DNA of 14,936 bases, from NCBI GenBank assembly GCA_026986885.1, contig JALSNT010000154.1, forward strand, positions 1 to 14,936. The letters run 5' to 3'. Below, piece after piece: positions 13,993 to 14,936 of the stretch. The DNA comes from Desulfobulbaceae bacterium (GTDB taxonomy: Bacteria; Desulfobacterota; Desulfobulbia; Desulfobulbales; Desulfobulbaceae). Below the pieces are notes generated by a model. The model was given only the letters and a program-made list of their open reading frames with translations, did not search any database and had not been told where the DNA came from. How positions within the stretch are numbered: position 1 is the stretch's first letter; every line of letters starts with the position of its first letter. Position numbers and translations under genes: made by a program.

Positions 13993-14936
13993 GTGAAGCA
14001 AAAACGAAAAATCATCCTGATCGTGCTGTTGGTTCTCCTTGGTGCCGGAGGACTGTATTACCGGAAGATGGTTCGCCACCGACAACCGGAAGGGCAGTTG
14101 CAGTTATATGGCAATGTGGATATTCGGCAGGTGGCGGTCTCCTTTTATGATACCGGCCGCATTAAGGATATATTGGTACACGAAGGGGACAGAGTCAAGG
14201 CGGGTCAACTGCTGGCCGAGCTTGACCCGGTCCGGCTGCAGGCCGATCTGAAACAAAAAGAAGCCGAGCTTGCCCTGCAGCAACAGATCGTGGCCAAACT
14301 GAAACGAGGCTCCCGGCCGGAAGAAATTCAAGAGGCACGGGACAAGGTCAAATCGTTGCAGGCCCAGGTCGACGATGCCCGCATCACCTATGAACGGCTG
14401 CAGCGGATGTACGCCAAAAAAAGTGTCGCCCGTCAGCAGGTGGACGACGCCCAGGCGCGATATCTTGCCCTCAAGCACCAGTTGCAGGCGGCACAACAGG
14501 TACTTGCCCTGGCCGTTAAAGGCCCGCGGATCGAAGACATAGCCGCTGCCAAGGCAAAGCTCCATGCCAAAGAGGCGGCCGTTGCCCTGGCCCGGAAAAA
14601 ACTTGAAGACAGTAAGGTTTACGCCGCAACCGATGGCGTAATCCAGGACCGAATCATGGAACCGGGCGACATGACCTTTCCCAACGCACCGGTATTGACC
14701 CTGGCCCGCACCAACCCGGTCTGGGTCCGCGCCTATGTGCCCGAACCCGACCTCGGCAGGATATGGCAGGGGATGACGGCCACAATCAGCACCGACTCCT
14801 TTCCCGGCAGGAAATACAGGGGCTGGGTGGGCTATATCTCGCCCACGGCCGAATTTACACCCAAAAATGTGGAATCCCCGGAACTGCGTACCCGCCTGGT
14901 CTATCAGGTTCGGGTCTATGCCTGCGATTCCCGGGG
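13993..14936 (+). CDS. HlyD-family periplasmic adaptor (YbhG-like), 5' part
   Basis: At least 314 residues; the frame is still open at the window edge. The GTG start is chosen because AAGAGG lies eight bases upstream and the frame then begins with a positive segment and one membrane anchor (about 7-22, IILIVLLVLLGAGGLYY). Then follow a first lipoyl-like half, GRIKDILVHEGDRVKAGQLLAELDP (55-79), a long alpha-helical hairpin (about 82-205, rich in Gln, Ala and Lys), and the second lipoyl half, VYAATDGVIQDRIMEPGDMTFPNAPVL. The beta-barrel part starts with WVRAYVPEPDLGRI and ends with AEFTPKNVESPELRTRLVYQVRV, a string typical of adaptors paired with ABC-2 type exporters such as YbhFSR. The protein would bridge an inner-membrane transporter and an outer-membrane channel. 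Transporter genes are expected just beyond the edge. Confidence 0.88.
   Translation, partial: MKQKRKIILIVLLVLLGAGGLYYRKMVRHRQPEGQLQLYGNVDIRQVAVSFYDTGRIKDILVHEGDRVKAGQLLAELDPVRLQADLKQKEAELALQQQIVAKLKRGSRPEEIQEARDKVKSLQAQVDDARITYERLQRMYAKKSVARQQVDDAQARYLALKHQLQAAQQVLALAVKGPRIEDIAAAKAKLHAKEAAVALARKKLEDSKVYAATDGVIQDRIMEPGDMTFPNAPVLTLARTNPVWVRAYVPEPDLGRIWQGMTATISTDSFPGRKYRGWVGYISPTAEFTPKNVESPELRTRLVYQVRVYACDSR

Noticed and set aside
1..14936. CRISPR array, tRNA, rRNA or prophage genes
   Set aside because: No regularly spaced direct repeats, cloverleaf with tRNA T-loop sequence, rRNA core sequence or phage structural genes were seen by eye; the holin-like similarity at 13076-13411 is better explained by the YqjE family.

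Overview
The window is about 15 kb of bacterial chromosome. Every convincing gene lies on the + strand and the GC content is moderate. Protein character (a Crp/Fnr regulator, a VapB-type antitoxin, a short-form alpha-glucan phosphorylase, a plant-like P-type H+-ATPase, an HdeD-like protein and a YbhG-like adaptor) suggests a Gram-negative proteobacterium. A deltaproteobacterial sulfate- or sulfur-metabolising lineage such as Desulfobulbales would fit, but no marker here proves it. A periplasmic adaptor at the right edge supports a two-membrane cell.

Layout: 1-429 has no convincing gene and leads into a Crp/Fnr-family regulator (430-1176). After 248 bp comes an orphan VapB antitoxin (1425-1628) whose start codon sits inside a perfect 10-bp inverted repeat, a likely autoregulatory operator; no VapC toxin follows. 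A probable operon then runs from 1794 to 9787: a small protein of unknown function coupled by ATGA to a PfkB phosphofructokinase, a CoA-disulfide reductase/NADH oxidase-like flavoprotein, type I GAPDH, an HdeD-like membrane protein, 2,3-BPG-dependent phosphoglycerate mutase and alpha-glucan phosphorylase. A 179-bp palindromic MITE-like element sits exactly in the stop codon of the phosphorylase gene and is flanked by TTA repeats. Next come a P3A-type proton-pumping ATPase (10043-12532), a tightly overlapping trio resembling yqjD-yqjE plus a third small gene (12750-13703), and the 5' part of a HlyD/YbhG-type adaptor gene that leaves the window.

Working hypothesis (inference): this is a starvation, anoxia or acid-stress island under the neighbouring Crp/Fnr regulator. 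Glucan phosphorylase mobilises stored glucan, and PfkB, GAPDH and GpmA supply non-housekeeping glycolytic steps. The flavoprotein would handle NADH or low-molecular-weight disulfides. The H+-ATPase, the HdeD-like protein and the YqjD-like protein would protect pH homeostasis, the membrane and ribosomes. The individual families are known. The least explained items are the MITE-like hairpin, the orphan antitoxin with its operator, the uncharacterised protein coupled to PfkB, and a possible 35-codon ORF after GAPDH.
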